The translations under genes and the position numbers were made by a program. Below the pieces are notes generated by a model that ran no database searches, was not told the origin of the DNA, and was given only the letters and a program-made list of their open reading frames with translations. Below, in pieces: positions 24,635 to 32,392 of a stretch of DNA of 32,392 nt. Source of the DNA: Sphingobacteriales bacterium TSM_CSS (GTDB lineage: Bacteria; Bacteroidota; Bacteroidia; Chitinophagales; UBA2359); the NCBI GenBank assembly GCA_002212985.1, contig NBMY01000102.1, forward strand, positions 1 through 32,392. The letters are read 5' to 3'. Numbering within the stretch: the first letter of the stretch is position 1; the number at the start of each line of letters is the position of its first letter.

Positions 24635-25213
24635 ATGTTAAATCTTATTTTGTTTGGTCCTCCTGGCAGTGGCAAAGGCACACAGGCTGCTTTTCTTATA
24701 TCGCAATATCTCTTAAAACACATTTCTACCGGCGATTTGCTGCGCGAAGAAAAAGCAAAAGGCAGCAAACTGGGCATGGAAGCACAAAGATACATGGAAC
24801 AAGGTCTTTTAGTGCCCGATGAAGTGGTAATTGGCATGATTGACCAAAAACTTGATGAGTTTGCCGGCAAGGTAAACGGCTTTATTTTTGATGGCTTTCC
24901 GCGAACAGTGGCGCAAGCCGAAGCTTTAGATAACCTGCTTGCCGAAAAAGGCACCGAAATTACCAAAGTACTGGCCCTGCAGGTAAGCGAAGCCGAACTG
25001 CTGCGCCGCATTCTGGAGCGCGGCAAAACATCGGGTCGTGCCGACGACGTAAACGAAGAAACCATTAAACGGCGGGTGCAGGAGTATAATGTAAAAACCA
25101 TTCCGGTAGCCGAACACTATGCAAAAAAAGGAAAATTGAGCAATATTGACGGTGAAGGAAGCATTGACGAAATTACCGACCTGCTTTGCGCCGAAATTGA
25201 CGTGTTGCAATAA
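24635..25213 (+). CDS. adk: Adenylate kinase, short form
   Basis: Adk catalyses ATP + AMP = 2 ADP in the cytosol. The 192-residue protein has the P-loop GPPGSGKGT (8-16), the AMP-binding ISTGDLLREE, GFIFDGFPRT and the arginine-rich RILERGK...RADDVNEETIKRR region. Between these last two the 30-residue LID or zinc domain of long-form kinases is absent, as usual for Bacteroidota. The ATG at 24635 gives the normal N-terminus. It is followed by obgE after 64 bp on the same strand and they are probably co-transcribed from the TACCTTTG promoter upstream. Confidence 0.95.
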   Translation: MLNLILFGPPGSGKGTQAAFLISQYLLKHISTGDLLREEKAKGSKLGMEAQRYMEQGLLVPDEVVIGMIDQKLDEFAGKVNGFIFDGFPRTVAQAEALDNLLAEKGTEITKVLALQVSEAELLRRILERGKTSGRADDVNEETIKRRVQEYNVKTIPVAEHYAKKGKLSNIDGEGSIDEITDLLCAEIDVLQ

Positions 25214-25277
25214 ATACGTGCGCCAGTAAGGCAGCATGTTGCTGCCTTGTTCACTTAATAACACAGCGGCAGGAATT

Positions 25278-26285
25278 ATGGAGGGAGGCAATTTTGTAGA
25301 TTATGTGAAAGTTTGCTGCCGCTCCGGCAAGGGGGGCAGCGGCTCGGTACACCTGCACCGTGCCAAATACCAGCCCAAAGGCGGCCCCGACGGTGGAAAC
25401 GGCGGCCGCGGCGGCCATATTATTTTGCGTGGAAACGCCCAACTGTGGACCCTGTTGCACCTTAAATACCGAAAACACGTAATTGCCGATGATGGCGTAA
25501 ACGGCAGCGGCAATTTAAAAACCGGCGCCAACGGTAAAGATGTAGTGCTGGAAGTGCCATTGGGAACCGTTGCCAAAGATGCCGAAACCGGTGAAATAGA
25601 CATTGAAATTACCGAAGATGGGCAGGAAGTGGTGTGGGTGCCCGGCGGCCGGGGCGGCATGGGAAATGCGCACTTTAAAACCGCCACCAACCAAACCCCG
25701 CGCTATGCCCAACCCGGCGAACCGGGGCAGGAAATTTGGAAAATTCTGGAACTGAAACTGCTGGCAGATGTAGGATTGGTGGGGTTCCCCAATGCCGGAA
25801 AATCAACCCTGCTGGCGGCTGTTTCGGCCGCAAAACCCGAAATTGCCGATTACCCCTTTACAACTCTTGTGCCCAACCTTGGTATGGTTTCCTACCGCGG
25901 CGACCGCTCTTTTGTAATGGCAGATATTCCCGGTATTATTGAAGGTGCACACAAGGGTAAAGGACTTGGACACCGCTTTTTGCGCCATATAGAGCGCAAT
26001 TCTATACTGCTTTTTATGGTGCCCGCCGATTCTGCCGATATTAAAAAGGAGTACAACATACTGCTGAAAGAGTGCAAACTCTACAACCCCGAACTGGCAA
26101 ACAAAAAGCGCATTCTGGCCATCACCAAATCCGACCTTATTGACGACGAACTTAAAAGCCTGCTCATTCCGAACCTCCCCAGAAAAATACCTTATATTTT
26201 TATTTCGGCGGTAACAGGGCAAGGTATTGAACAACTCAAAGACCTCATTTGGCAAACCCTCAACAAACCGGTTTTAGACGAATAA
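25278..26285 (+). CDS. obgE: GTPase ObgE/CgtA
   Basis: Obg is an essential GTPase that binds the 50S subunit late in assembly and responds to ppGpp. The 335-residue protein starts [20 protein letters not shown]; the ATG at 25278 fits the family better than the one at 25236. The glycine-rich Obg fold covers residues 1-160 ([12 protein letters not shown] repeats). The G domain has G1 GFPNAGKST (169-177), the switch region [13 protein letters not shown]3 DIPG (216-219), G4 TKSD (283-286) and G5 SAV (310-312). It lacks a long C-terminal extension. The neighbour order adk-obgE is frequent in this phylum. Confidence 0.96.
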   Translation: MEGGNFVDYVKVCCRSGKGGSGSVHLHRAKYQPKGGPDGGNGGRGGHIILRGNAQLWTLLHLKYRKHVIADDGVNGSGNLKTGANGKDVVLEVPLGTVAKDAETGEIDIEITEDGQEVVWVPGGRGGMGNAHFKTATNQTPRYAQPGEPGQEIWKILELKLLADVGLVGFPNAGKSTLLAAVSAAKPEIADYPFTTLVPNLGMVSYRGDRSFVMADIPGIIEGAHKGKGLGHRFLRHIERNSILLFMVPADSADIKKEYNILLKECKLYNPELANKKRILAITKSDLIDDELKSLLIPNLPRKIPYIFISAVTGQGIEQLKDLIWQTLNKPVLDE

Positions 26286-26379
26286 CCAACAGGGCGCATT
26301 TACCTTGCCGATGCATTGTAATTAATACTGCTGCTTTAGTTGCTCCATACCTTAACATACAACTCCCGCCACGCTGTTT

Positions 26380-27291
26380 ATGAACTCCGGCAACGCTTTT
26401 TCCTCCGCAGTGCAGCCCGAAAAACCTACCGCCCAAAGCTGGTTGCTCCTTATTCTAACTGCGCTCATTTGGGGCAGCTCATTCATTTTAATGAAAAAAG
26501 GGTTGGCCGTGTTTCCGCCCCGGCAGGTAGCCACCCTGCGAATATTTTTTGCTATGCTGGCCATGCTGCCCTTTATATTTAAAGGTATAAAACAGGTAAA
26601 CCGCCAAAACCTTCCACCGCTTTTGGTTATTGCCATTTCGGGTAGCGGACTGCCGCCGTTTTTGTTTACCGCCGCCCAAACTCATTTGCCCAGTGCGGCA
26701 GCCGGCATTCTCAACACCTTTACGCCCTTGTTTACCTTAGTAGTGGGTGTACTGGTGTTTAAAGTGGTTTTTGAGTGGCGGCGTCTGGCCGGCGTATTGC
26801 TGGGGTTGTCCGGCGCACTGCTGCTGGTGCTTACCACTGCCCCGCCCGCCCAAAACGGCAATGCCAACTATTTTTACGGCAGTTATATACTGCTGGCCAC
26901 CCTTTGCTACGGTATTAGTGCCAATACGGTAAAAAAATACTGCCAAACACTGCCTGCCACCGCCCTTAACAGCGTGGTTTTTTGCCTGCTGGGACCCTTT
27001 GCCGCAATCTATTTACTTACTACCAATGTGGGGCAAATTATACAAACCAACCCCATGGCTTACCATGCGCTGGGGTGTATTGTCATATTAGCCGTGTTTA
27101 ACTCGGCGCTGGCGGGCGTTTTATATTTTAAAATTACCCAGCAAACCAGCGCCCTGTTTGCTGCAACCACCACCTACATAGTACCCTTTATTGCCGTACT
27201 CTTTGGCGCTTTTGACGGCGAACCCATTGGCTGGAGCTACGCCGCCGGACTACTGCTTATACTTAGCGGCGTGTATTTGGCAAGCAGGTAG
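26380..27291 (+). CDS. EamA/DMT-superfamily transporter
   Basis: A 303-residue inner-membrane protein with about ten hydrophobic segments in two five-helix EamA repeats. The first repeat begins LLILTALIWGSSFILMKKGL, with WGSSF typical of the family; the second starts near residue 165 and has GISANTVKKYC and a VPFIAVLFGAFDGEPIGWSY end typical of the fold. Members export metabolites or amino acids, but the substrate cannot be told from sequence. The gene follows obgE by 94 bp without a visible terminator and may be read from the same transcript. It ends just before the gene-free element at 27327. Confidence 0.9.
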   Translation: MNSGNAFSSAVQPEKPTAQSWLLLILTALIWGSSFILMKKGLAVFPPRQVATLRIFFAMLAMLPFIFKGIKQVNRQNLPPLLVIAISGSGLPPFLFTAAQTHLPSAAAGILNTFTPLFTLVVGVLVFKVVFEWRRLAGVLLGLSGALLLVLTTAPPAQNGNANYFYGSYILLATLCYGISANTVKKYCQTLPATALNSVVFCLLGPFAAIYLLTTNVGQIIQTNPMAYHALGCIVILAVFNSALAGVLYFKITQQTSALFAATTTYIVPFIAVLFGAFDGEPIGWSYAAGLLLILSGVYLASR

Positions 27292-27401
27292 GGGAGGTAA
27301 TTACAACTTTAACCGGCTGATTTAAATTTAAACACTAACTCTTAATGTTCTTACGAAATAGCTCCAAGGTTCCTTTGCTTTAAGTATTTCAGCAGTTTTT
27401 G

Positions 27402-27422
27402 TATTCCGTAATTTACGGAATA
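27402..27422. repeat. 21-bp palindrome TATTCCGTAA-T-TTACGGAATA
   Basis: Perfect 10-bp arms around one central T. The same arm TATTCCGTAA recurs once more at 28029-28038, near the right end of the gene-free region. It may be a regulator site or part of the element's terminal structure. Confidence 0.5.
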
Positions 27423-27768
27423 TATCCGAAGAACAATATCCCGATTTAGCAAAGATGTTCAATATATTTATGCGCTATAGTTATGTCTTATTTGCAACTA
27501 AGCGCTTTTTGACGCAGTAAACTAACGTATAATAGCCCACCTCAACTTCAACAGTTGAGTAGCCTTTACATATCTCTACTTTTTTCTTGATCCCACTTTC
27601 CGCACCTTGAAAATTTGAGGCTGATAATCAGCAACTTACACATAATGTATCTATTCTACAAATATTATATTATTATATAATAAATTGTTGGTCAGGTATT
27701 TACACATAATTTTCTGCTTGGGTGCGAAACGTGAGCTTGATAAAAAAGTAGCAAAAAATCAAGCCTGC

Positions 27769-27919
27769 CTGAAAATCGTCTAAAAATCTGCACTTCGGGC
27801 GGCATGCGCCAAGGCAAACGCCGGCAGCAGTGGTGTTTCATAAACAAGATGTGTAGTGGCGTTTGCTGCGCCGCCTGCTTTTCGCCCTTCGTTCCGATTT
27901 TCTTAACGCCGATTTTCAG
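27769..27919. repeat. Long imperfect hairpin element (~150 bp)
   Basis: Outer arms CTGAAAATCG (27769-27778) and CGATTTTCAG (27910-27919) pair perfectly; further in, GTCTAAAAATC faces GATTTTCTTAAC, GGCGGC (27798-27803) faces GCCGCC (27870-27875), and GCAAACGCC (27814-27822) faces GGCGTTTGC (27858-27866). The centre contains TGTTTCATAAACA. GC is higher than in the flanks. The whole could fold into one cruciform or RNA hairpin, as in MITEs and extragenic palindromic repeats. Confidence 0.6.
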
Positions 27920-28082
27920 AAGGGCAACAAAGAAGACCAACTAATACCTAACAATTGTTGCAGAATTGACTGTCTTTGGAGAAGCCCTGCCAAAACAAGT
28001 ACTAAAAATGCTATCGAAACTAATTGTATATTCCGTAAAACTTACTTAGAGTTAGGGTTTAAAAGGTTGCCCTAAACAAAAC

Positions 28083-28127
28083 ACAAAACTCTCTTTTTAC
28101 CATACTTGGACAAAAAGAGAGTTTTGT
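28083..28127 (-). terminator. Strong intrinsic terminator of aconitase gene
   Basis: A perfect 16-bp stem (ACAAAACTCTCTTTTT at 28083-28098 with its complement at 28112-28127) and a 13-base loop, 32 bases beyond the aconitase stop codon. T-runs occur on either strand, so it may act on transcripts from both sides. Confidence 0.85.
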
Positions 28128-28158
28128 TAAACCCTTTGGCGTTTTTATCAAAAAACCG

Positions 28159-30432
28159 CTATACCAACTGCTGCTGGCGTATGAGGTTAAGGGCGCCGCC
28201 GGCTTTAAACCACTCAATTTGCTGGTGGTTGTAGGTGTGTTTTACTTCAAACGAGTGTTGAGTGCCATCGGCATGGTGCAGCACAACGGTAAGGTTTTGG
28301 CCGGGGGTAAAGGTGGTAAGCCCCCAAATATCAATGGTATCATCTTGCCTTACCAGGTCGTAATCGGCGGGGTTGGCAAAGGTAAGCGCCAGCATACCCT
28401 GTTTTTTGAGGTTGGTTTCGTGAATTCGGGCAAAAGATTTTACAATTACCGCCCTCACGGCCAAGTGGCGGGGTTCCATGGCGGCATGTTCGCGGCTGGA
28501 GCCTTCGCCGTAGTTTTCTTCGCCAAACACTACAGAACCTATGCCGTTGGCTTTGTAATAGCGCGCCAAATCGGGTACGGGGGTAAACTCATTGGTAAGC
28601 GGGTTATAAACGGTGTTGGCCAGGTCGTTAAAATAGTTAATGGCGCCAATGAGCATGTTGTTCGAAATATTGTCTAAATGCCCGCGGAACTTTAGCCAAG
28701 GGCCTGCCATAGAAATATGGTCGGTAGTGCATTTACCTTTGGCTTTAATGAGCAGGCGCAATCCTTTCAGGTCGGTGCCTTCCCAGGCGGCAAAGGGGTA
28801 GAGCAGTTGCAGGCGTTGCGAGGTAGGACTAACTCTTACCTCTACGCTGCTGCTGTCTTCGGCGGGGGCAATATAGCCGGGGTCCTCTACATCAAACCCT
28901 TTTTTGGGCAGTTCGTCGCCGTAGGGCGGGTCAAGTTTTACGGCCTGTCCGTCTTCGTTAAGCAGGGTATCGGTAAGGGGGTTAAAGGTAAGGTCGCCTG
29001 CCAGCACCAGGGCGGTTACAATTTCGGGCGAGGCCACAAAGGCGCGGGTAGCGGGGTTGCCGTCGTTTCGTTTGGCGAAATTGCGGTTAAAGGAGGTGAT
29101 GATGGAATTGGCTTTGGTGGGGTCGCTGGTATGGCGCGACCACTGCCCGATGCAGGGTCCGCACGCATTTGCCAGCACCACACCGCCAATTTTTTCAAAC
29201 AGCATCAGAATGCCGTCGCGCTCAACGGTGTAGCGCACCTGCTCTGAGCCGGGGGTAATGGTAAATTCCGATTTTGCTTTCAGTTTTTTTTCAACAGCCT
29301 GTTTGGCTATGGAGGCGGCGCGGTCAAGGTCTTCATATGAAGAGTTGGTGCAGGAGCCAATAAGCCCTACCTCTAATTTTTGCGGGTAGCCGTTTTCACG
29401 CACGGCTTTGGCAAATTCCGATATAGGCCAAGCCAAATCGGGGGTATAGGGGCCGTTTACGTGCGGTTCAAGGGACGAGAGGTCAATTTCAATAACCTGG
29501 TCAAAATACTGTTCGGGGTTTTGGTAAACTTCGGCATCGCCGGTAAGGTGTTGGGCAATGGCGTCGGCCAGGTCGGCCACCTGTGCGCGTTCGGTAGAGC
29601 GCAGGTAGCGGCTCATGGCGGCATCATAGCCAAATAGCGAGGTTGTTGCGCCAATTTCGGCACCCATGTTGCAAATAGTGCCTTTACCGGTGCAGGAAAT
29701 GTTGGTGGCGCCCTCGCCAAAATACTCCAGAATAGCGCCTGTTCCGCCTTTTACGGTAAGAATACCGGCCACTTTCAAAATTACATCTTTTGCCGATGTC
29801 CAGCCGTTCATTTTACCGGTAAGTTTAACGCCAATGAGTTTGGGCATAAGCAGTTCCCAAGCCATGCCGGCCATTACATCTACGGCATCGGCGCCGCCCA
29901 CGCCAATGGCCACCATACCCAATCCGCCGGCGTTTACGGTATGCGAGTCGGTACCAATCATCATGCCGCCCGGAAAAGCATAGTTTTCCAGCACAACCTG
30001 GTGAATAATGCCTGCGCCGGGTTTCCAAAACCCGATACCGTATTTATCCGATACCGAAGCTAGGAAATCATACACTTCCTTGTTAATATCCACAGCATCG
30101 GCCAAATCTTTTTTGGCGCCGTTTTTTGCCTGAATGAGGTGGTCACAATGCACGGTGCTGGGCACAGCCACTTTGGTACGGCCGGCGGTCATAAATTGCA
30201 GCAGCGCCATTTGAGCGGTAGCATCTTGCATGGCTACGCGGTCGGGGGCAAAATCAACATAATCTTTACCCCGTTTCAGCGGTGCATGGGGCAGTTTGTT
30301 TTCCCAAAGGTGGGCGTACAAAATTTTTTCGGTAAGCGATAAAGGTCGGTTCAGCAATTTGCGTGCCGTGGTCACTCTTTCGGGAAGTGCGGCATAAACC
30401 GATTGTATGGTGTCTAAATCAAATACGGGCAT
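28159..30432 (-). CDS. acn: Aconitate hydratase (mitochondrial-type)
   Basis: Aconitase converts citrate to isocitrate through cis-aconitate in the TCA cycle, using a [4Fe-4S] cluster in the cytosol. The 757-residue protein shows the cluster ligands C361 (IGSCTNSS), C424 and C427 ([10 protein letters not shown]), the substrate-site motifs [12 protein letters not shown] (69-80), VHCDHLI, GTDSHT (160-165) and a C-terminal swivel domain with [10 protein letters not shown] and [10 protein letters not shown]. Length and motif spacing match the mitochondrial-type family rather than AcnA (about 890) or AcnB. The ATG at 30432 is well placed. It is a single-gene unit with a strong terminator downstream and a long leader upstream, divergent from the recombinase gene. 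Confidence 0.95.
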   Translation of the reverse strand: MPVFDLDTIQSVYAALPERVTTARKLLNRPLSLTEKILYAHLWENKLPHAPLKRGKDYVDFAPDRVAMQDATAQMALLQFMTAGRTKVAVPSTVHCDHLIQAKNGAKKDLADAVDINKEVYDFLASVSDKYGIGFWKPGAGIIHQVVLENYAFPGGMMIGTDSHTVNAGGLGMVAIGVGGADAVDVMAGMAWELLMPKLIGVKLTGKMNGWTSAKDVILKVAGILTVKGGTGAILEYFGEGATNISCTGKGTICNMGAEIGATTSLFGYDAAMSRYLRSTERAQVADLADAIAQHLTGDAEVYQNPEQYFDQVIEIDLSSLEPHVNGPYTPDLAWPISEFAKAVRENGYPQKLEVGLIGSCTNSSYEDLDRAASIAKQAVEKKLKAKSEFTITPGSEQVRYTVERDGILMLFEKIGGVVLANACGPCIGQWSRHTSDPTKANSIITSFNRNFAKRNDGNPATRAFVASPEIVTALVLAGDLTFNPLTDTLLNEDGQAVKLDPPYGDELPKKGFDVEDPGYIAPAEDSSSVEVRVSPTSQRLQLLYPFAAWEGTDLKGLRLLIKAKGKCTTDHISMAGPWLKFRGHLDNISNNMLIGAINYFNDLANTVYNPLTNEFTPVPDLARYYKANGIGSVVFGEENYGEGSSREHAAMEPRHLAVRAVIVKSFARIHETNLKKQGMLALTFANPADYDLVRQDDTIDIWGLTTFTPGQNLTVVLHHADGTQHSFEVKHTYNHQQIEWFKAGGALNLIRQQQLV

Positions 30433-30666
30433 GTTACAACATTTTATTTATGGGTGAATAACTAAATTTTTTTACCAACTTTCGGTGGGCGGTTTTGCTT
30501 TTGCTTTCGGCGCCCATTGGCAACCGTGCCAACCGTATTGGCGGCAGTTGTTGTTCTGTTTAATTAACACTTGTGGCGGCTTCAGGTTTCAAACAAAACC
30601 TCATTTCTGCCGTTACTATATATATAAGGTATAGCCGGCCATTTTTTAAGGGCATGAACCGGGGTG

Positions 30667-30674
30667 CAAATTTA
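30667..30674 (-). promoter_or_regulatory. Possible -7 element of the aconitase gene
   Basis: On the minus strand it reads TAAATTTG, fitting TAnnTTTG. No -33 element lies at the usual distance, and the leader would be about 230 bases, so this is tentative. Confidence 0.35.
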
Positions 30675-30762
30675 CCATTTTTGTTATTATTTAGCTAACC
30701 GGCGTGCAAGAGTTAAAAAGCCATCGCACATTTTGGCAGGCAGGTGTGGACCCCTAAGGCAG

Positions 30763-30790
30763 TTGTTAGTGCCGGTAGGGGGTAAATTGG
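30763..30790 (+). promoter_or_regulatory. Possible promoter of the xer recombinase gene
   Basis: TTG at 30763-30765, 17 bases, then TAAATTGG at 30783-30790 (seven of eight positions of TAnnTTTG). It is about 100 bases before the ATG at 30891. Confidence 0.35.
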
Positions 30791-30890
30791 TATAATTTAT
30801 GCACTGCCGGTTAATTTAGGAGTAAAAAATTTGCAGGTTTCAAAAAAAATTCCTTTATTTACTACTGTCAACCAACATAAGCGCCTACTC

Positions 30891-31805
30891 ATGACCATTC
30901 AGCCTTTAGAAAGTTTTCTGAATTACCTTCGGTTTGAGAAAAACTATTCTGGGCATACGCTTACTGCTTACCGCACAGATTTGGACCAGTTTTACGCCTA
31001 TTTATCCGAAACGTATGAATTTGGTCCCGAAGCGCTGATATCGGGTGTTGCCGGTGTACCGCATATTCGGTCATGGTTGGCCAACATGGCAACATTGGGC
31101 ATAGGGGCTGCCAGTATTTCGCGCAAGCTATCGTCTGTAAAATCGTATTTCCGGTTTCTTAAAAAAGAGGGGTTGGTGCAGGTTAACCCTGCTTTTTCGG
31201 TACAGGCACCCCGAAAATCGGGATATAACCTGCCGCATTTTATAGAGGAAGACAAAATGCAGCAATTATTGAACGATGTGGCTTTTACATCCGATTATTC
31301 GGGCATACGCGATAAGACCATACTGGAGTTGTTTTTTGCTACCGGTATGCGGCTTTCGGAACTCATAGGGCTTTCGCCCGATGTAATAGATTTTGTACAG
31401 AAAAAGATACGGGTAACAGGAAAAGGCGCCAAAGTACGCAGCCTGCCATTGGGAGATAAGCAGATAGAACAATTGCGGGCATATTTGGAGGTAAGACAGC
31501 AAACCCACCCGGGCGCCCCTGCGAATGCACTTTTTTTAACCGATAAGGGGAATTATTTGTACCCGCGTTTTGTTTACCGGTTAACCCAAAAGTATTTGAG
31601 TTATGTAACCACCAAAGCTAAAAAAAATCCACATGTATTGCGCCATACCACCGCCTCGTGCCTGCTTAACAACGGTGCAGAGTTGAACGGGGTAAAAAAA
31701 CTGCTTGGGCACAAAAGTTTGGCATCTACTCAGGTATATACCCACAGTACTATAGAAAAAATGCAAAAAACTTACAAACAAACGCACCCCCGAAACCGCA
31801 ATTAA
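30891..31805 (+). CDS. xerC: Tyrosine recombinase of the XerC/XerD type
   Basis: Xer recombinases resolve chromosome dimers at dif, acting with FtsK at the septum. The 304-residue protein has the SAM-like core-binding domain (1-105, with YLRFEKNYSGHTLTAYRTDL) and the catalytic domain with R154 (TGMRLSE), K178 (VTGKGAK), H248 and R251 (HVLRHTT), H274 (LGHKSL) and the nucleophile Y283 (VYTH). All catalytic residues are present. The ATG at 30891 gives the family N-terminus; a TTG at 30831 has a better Shine-Dalgarno but an unsupported extension. Position before raiA and tRNA-Tyr is a conserved Bacteroidota arrangement, so it is a housekeeping recombinase, not an integrase of a mobile element. 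XerC versus XerD cannot be settled here. Confidence 0.9.
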   Translation: MTIQPLESFLNYLRFEKNYSGHTLTAYRTDLDQFYAYLSETYEFGPEALISGVAGVPHIRSWLANMATLGIGAASISRKLSSVKSYFRFLKKEGLVQVNPAFSVQAPRKSGYNLPHFIEEDKMQQLLNDVAFTSDYSGIRDKTILELFFATGMRLSELIGLSPDVIDFVQKKIRVTGKGAKVRSLPLGDKQIEQLRAYLEVRQQTHPGAPANALFLTDKGNYLYPRFVYRLTQKYLSYVTTKAKKNPHVLRHTTASCLLNNGAELNGVKKLLGHKSLASTQVYTHSTIEKMQKTYKQTHPRNRN

Positions 31806-31828
31806 TCATTTTTTTGAGCAAATTCAAT

Positions 31829-31836
31829 TAACTTTG
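31829..31836 (+). promoter_or_regulatory. -7 promoter element of raiA
   Basis: TAACTTTG, a full match to TAnnTTTG, 70 bases before the raiA ATG. No -33 element lies at 17-20 bases; a TTTTTG upstream is only twelve bases away. Confidence 0.4.
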
Positions 31837-31906
31837 CCCCTTTGTTTCTGGAATACATTTTAAACCAAAATAATGTTTAATTTATTTAACCGCAAAAGTG
31901 TAAATT

Positions 31907-32209
31907 ATGAAAATTACCATTCAATCTGTACAGTTTACGGCAGCACAACCGCTGCTTGATTTTGTGGAAAGGAAAGTGAGCAAACTGGGCCTGTACTTTG
32001 ACCGAATAACCGACGCCGAAGTGTATTTGACTTTAGACAATAAATCGAGCCATATAAAAGATAAAGTAGCCAAAATAAAGCTGAATTTACCCGGCGAACA
32101 AATGATTGCAACCGAAACCAACAAGGTTTTTGAGGAGGCAGTAGATGCTGCGGTAGAGTCTTTGAAAAAGCAAATTGAGCGGTATAAAGATAAAATTCGC
32201 CAGCAGTAA
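31907..32209 (+). CDS. raiA: Short ribosome hibernation / RaiA family protein
   Basis: A 100-residue member of the RaiA/HPF family, small beta-alpha proteins that bind the 30S decoding centre and inactivate or dimerise ribosomes in stationary phase. It starts MKITIQSVQFTAAQPLLDFV and has the EVYLTLDNKS strand and two helices (31-55, 70-98) with a basic C-terminal KKQIERYKDKIRQQ. It lacks the C-terminal dimerisation domain of long HPF. A -7 promoter element lies upstream, and the next gene is tRNA-Tyr. Whether it acts as RaiA (monosome) or as HPF needs the organism's other paralogues. Confidence 0.92.
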   Translation: MKITIQSVQFTAAQPLLDFVERKVSKLGLYFDRITDAEVYLTLDNKSSHIKDKVAKIKLNLPGEQMIATETNKVFEEAVDAAVESLKKQIERYKDKIRQQ

Positions 32210-32226
32210 TATTTTTTCAACAAAAG

Positions 32227-32258
32227 TTGCTTTTGTAAAAACAATTGTTGTATCTTTG
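32227..32258 (+). promoter_or_regulatory. Promoter of the tRNA-Tyr transcript
   Basis: TTGC at 32227-32230, 20-base spacer, then TATCTTTG at 32251-32258, a complete -7 match. The start point would be close to 32265, some 84 bases before the tRNA. In this phylum the transcript normally continues into further tRNAs and tuf. Confidence 0.65.
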
Positions 32259-32264
32259 CACACC

Positions 32265-32348
32265 GTTAGAGAAATCGGGTTCAAGAGCGTGAATCCGGGT
32301 GTATTTTGAAATAAGCCACAACATACTGGAAGCATAAGTATGTCAGGC
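32265..32348 (+). other. 5' leader of the tRNA transcript with two hairpins
   Basis: GGGTTC-AAGAGCGT-GAATCC (about 32277-32296, six pairs with one G-T) and ACATACT (32321-32327) pairing with AGTATGT (32337-32343). The second ends five bases before the mature tRNA, a possible RNase processing region. Confidence 0.45.
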
Positions 32349-32392
32349 GGGGGGATACCAAAGCGGCCAACTGGGGCAGACTGTAAATCTGC
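32349..32392 (+). tRNA. tRNA-Tyr (GTA), cut by the window end
   Basis: The 5' half is visible: acceptor strand GGGGGGA, T-A at positions 8-9, D arm CCA...TGG around AAGCGGCCAAC, and the anticodon arm GCAGA-CTGTAAA-TCTGC with anticodon GTA. The variable arm, T arm and 3' end lie beyond the window. The sequence matches bacterial tyrosine tRNA closely; long-variable-arm class cannot be confirmed. Confidence 0.93.

Larger units (their letters stand above)
27327..28063. mobile_element. Degenerate non-coding element with imperfect terminal inverted repeats
   Basis: The left end TTTAAACACTAACTCT (27327-27342) matches, inverted, the right end TTTAAACCCTAACTCT (complement of 28048-28063) at 15 of 16 positions, and weaker similarity continues inward to TTACGAAATA / TTACGGAATA. 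TTTAAA at both outer edges could be the target duplication, though it is itself palindromic. An exact 13-bp inverted match (27412-27424 with 28027-28039) adds support. Inside are an AT-rich centre and the long hairpin at 27769-27919; no transposase or credible ORF is present. It fills the gap between the transporter gene and the aconitase terminator. This resembles a MITE or a decayed insertion; it is an inference from one copy. Confidence 0.45.
30433..30890. other. Divergent intergenic region aconitase / xer recombinase
   Basis: About 458 bases holding the promoters of both flanking genes and no credible gene. It is AT-rich near the aconitase start. ATATATATA at about 30618-30626 and an AGGAG at 30818-30822 are the only other notable sequences; AGGAG sits eight bases before a TTG at 30831 that could be an alternative recombinase start. 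Confidence 0.5.

Noticed and set aside
27692..28075. Short open frames on both strands in the gene-free element
   Set aside because: They overlap the long hairpin and have no homology features, no start context and unusual composition.
30891..31805. Recombinase as a sign of an integrative element
   Set aside because: The protein and its place before raiA and tRNA-Tyr fit a chromosomal Xer recombinase; no attachment repeats were seen near the tRNA part available.

Overview
The window is a chromosomal segment of a Bacteroidota bacterium, most likely from the Chitinophagales/Saprospirales side of the phylum (order inferred from gene content, not proven). The evidence is promoters of the Bacteroidota type (TTTG or TTG, about 19 bases, TAnnTTTG), little use of Shine-Dalgarno sites, a LID-less adenylate kinase, a DUF4286 protein, a PorE-like TPR/propeller/CRD/OmpA protein, and the order xerC - raiA - tRNA-Tyr, which in this phylum usually leads into the tRNA/tuf/ribosomal-protein operon. 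GC is moderate, lower in the intergenic DNA. No CRISPR array, rRNA, intact insertion sequence or prophage was found.

Layout. 1-1021: the 3' part of an AT-richer gene with a coiled coil and a tail-fibre-like end, closed by a strong terminator. 1110-4180 (+): miaE-like tRNA hydroxylase and priA. 4443-7259 (-): uvrA. 7567-8402 (+): a complete unit of promoter, repeat-bearing leader, ECF sigma gene and terminator. 8459-9936 (-): lpxB followed by a single-domain rhodanese. 10333-14567 (+): three tandem exported thioredoxin-fold paralogues with long helical C-terminal regions. 15055-15918 (+): branched-chain aminotransferase.

16181-23762 (-) is a cell-surface block: a secreted protein ending in a dockerin-like calcium-loop pair, a sphingomyelinase-type phosphodiesterase with an extra N-terminal domain, and a 992-residue PorE-like protein extended by a serine-rich linker and a SPOR domain. 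24135-27291 holds DUF4286 (-), then adk, obgE and an EamA transporter (+). 27292-28158 is a gene-free stretch that looks like a degenerate, non-coding element with imperfect terminal inverted repeats and a long internal hairpin. 28159-30432 (-) is a mitochondrial-type aconitase with a strong terminator. 30891-32392 (+) holds a Xer recombinase, a short ribosome hibernation factor, a strong promoter and the first part of tRNA-Tyr.

Most genes are housekeeping (replication restart, repair, lipid A, nucleotide and ribosome functions, TCA cycle). The accessory interest lies in the thioredoxin trio, where only the middle copy keeps all the expected active-site features; in the exported sphingomyelinase and the doubly peptidoglycan-binding PorE-like protein; and in the non-coding element at 27327-28063.
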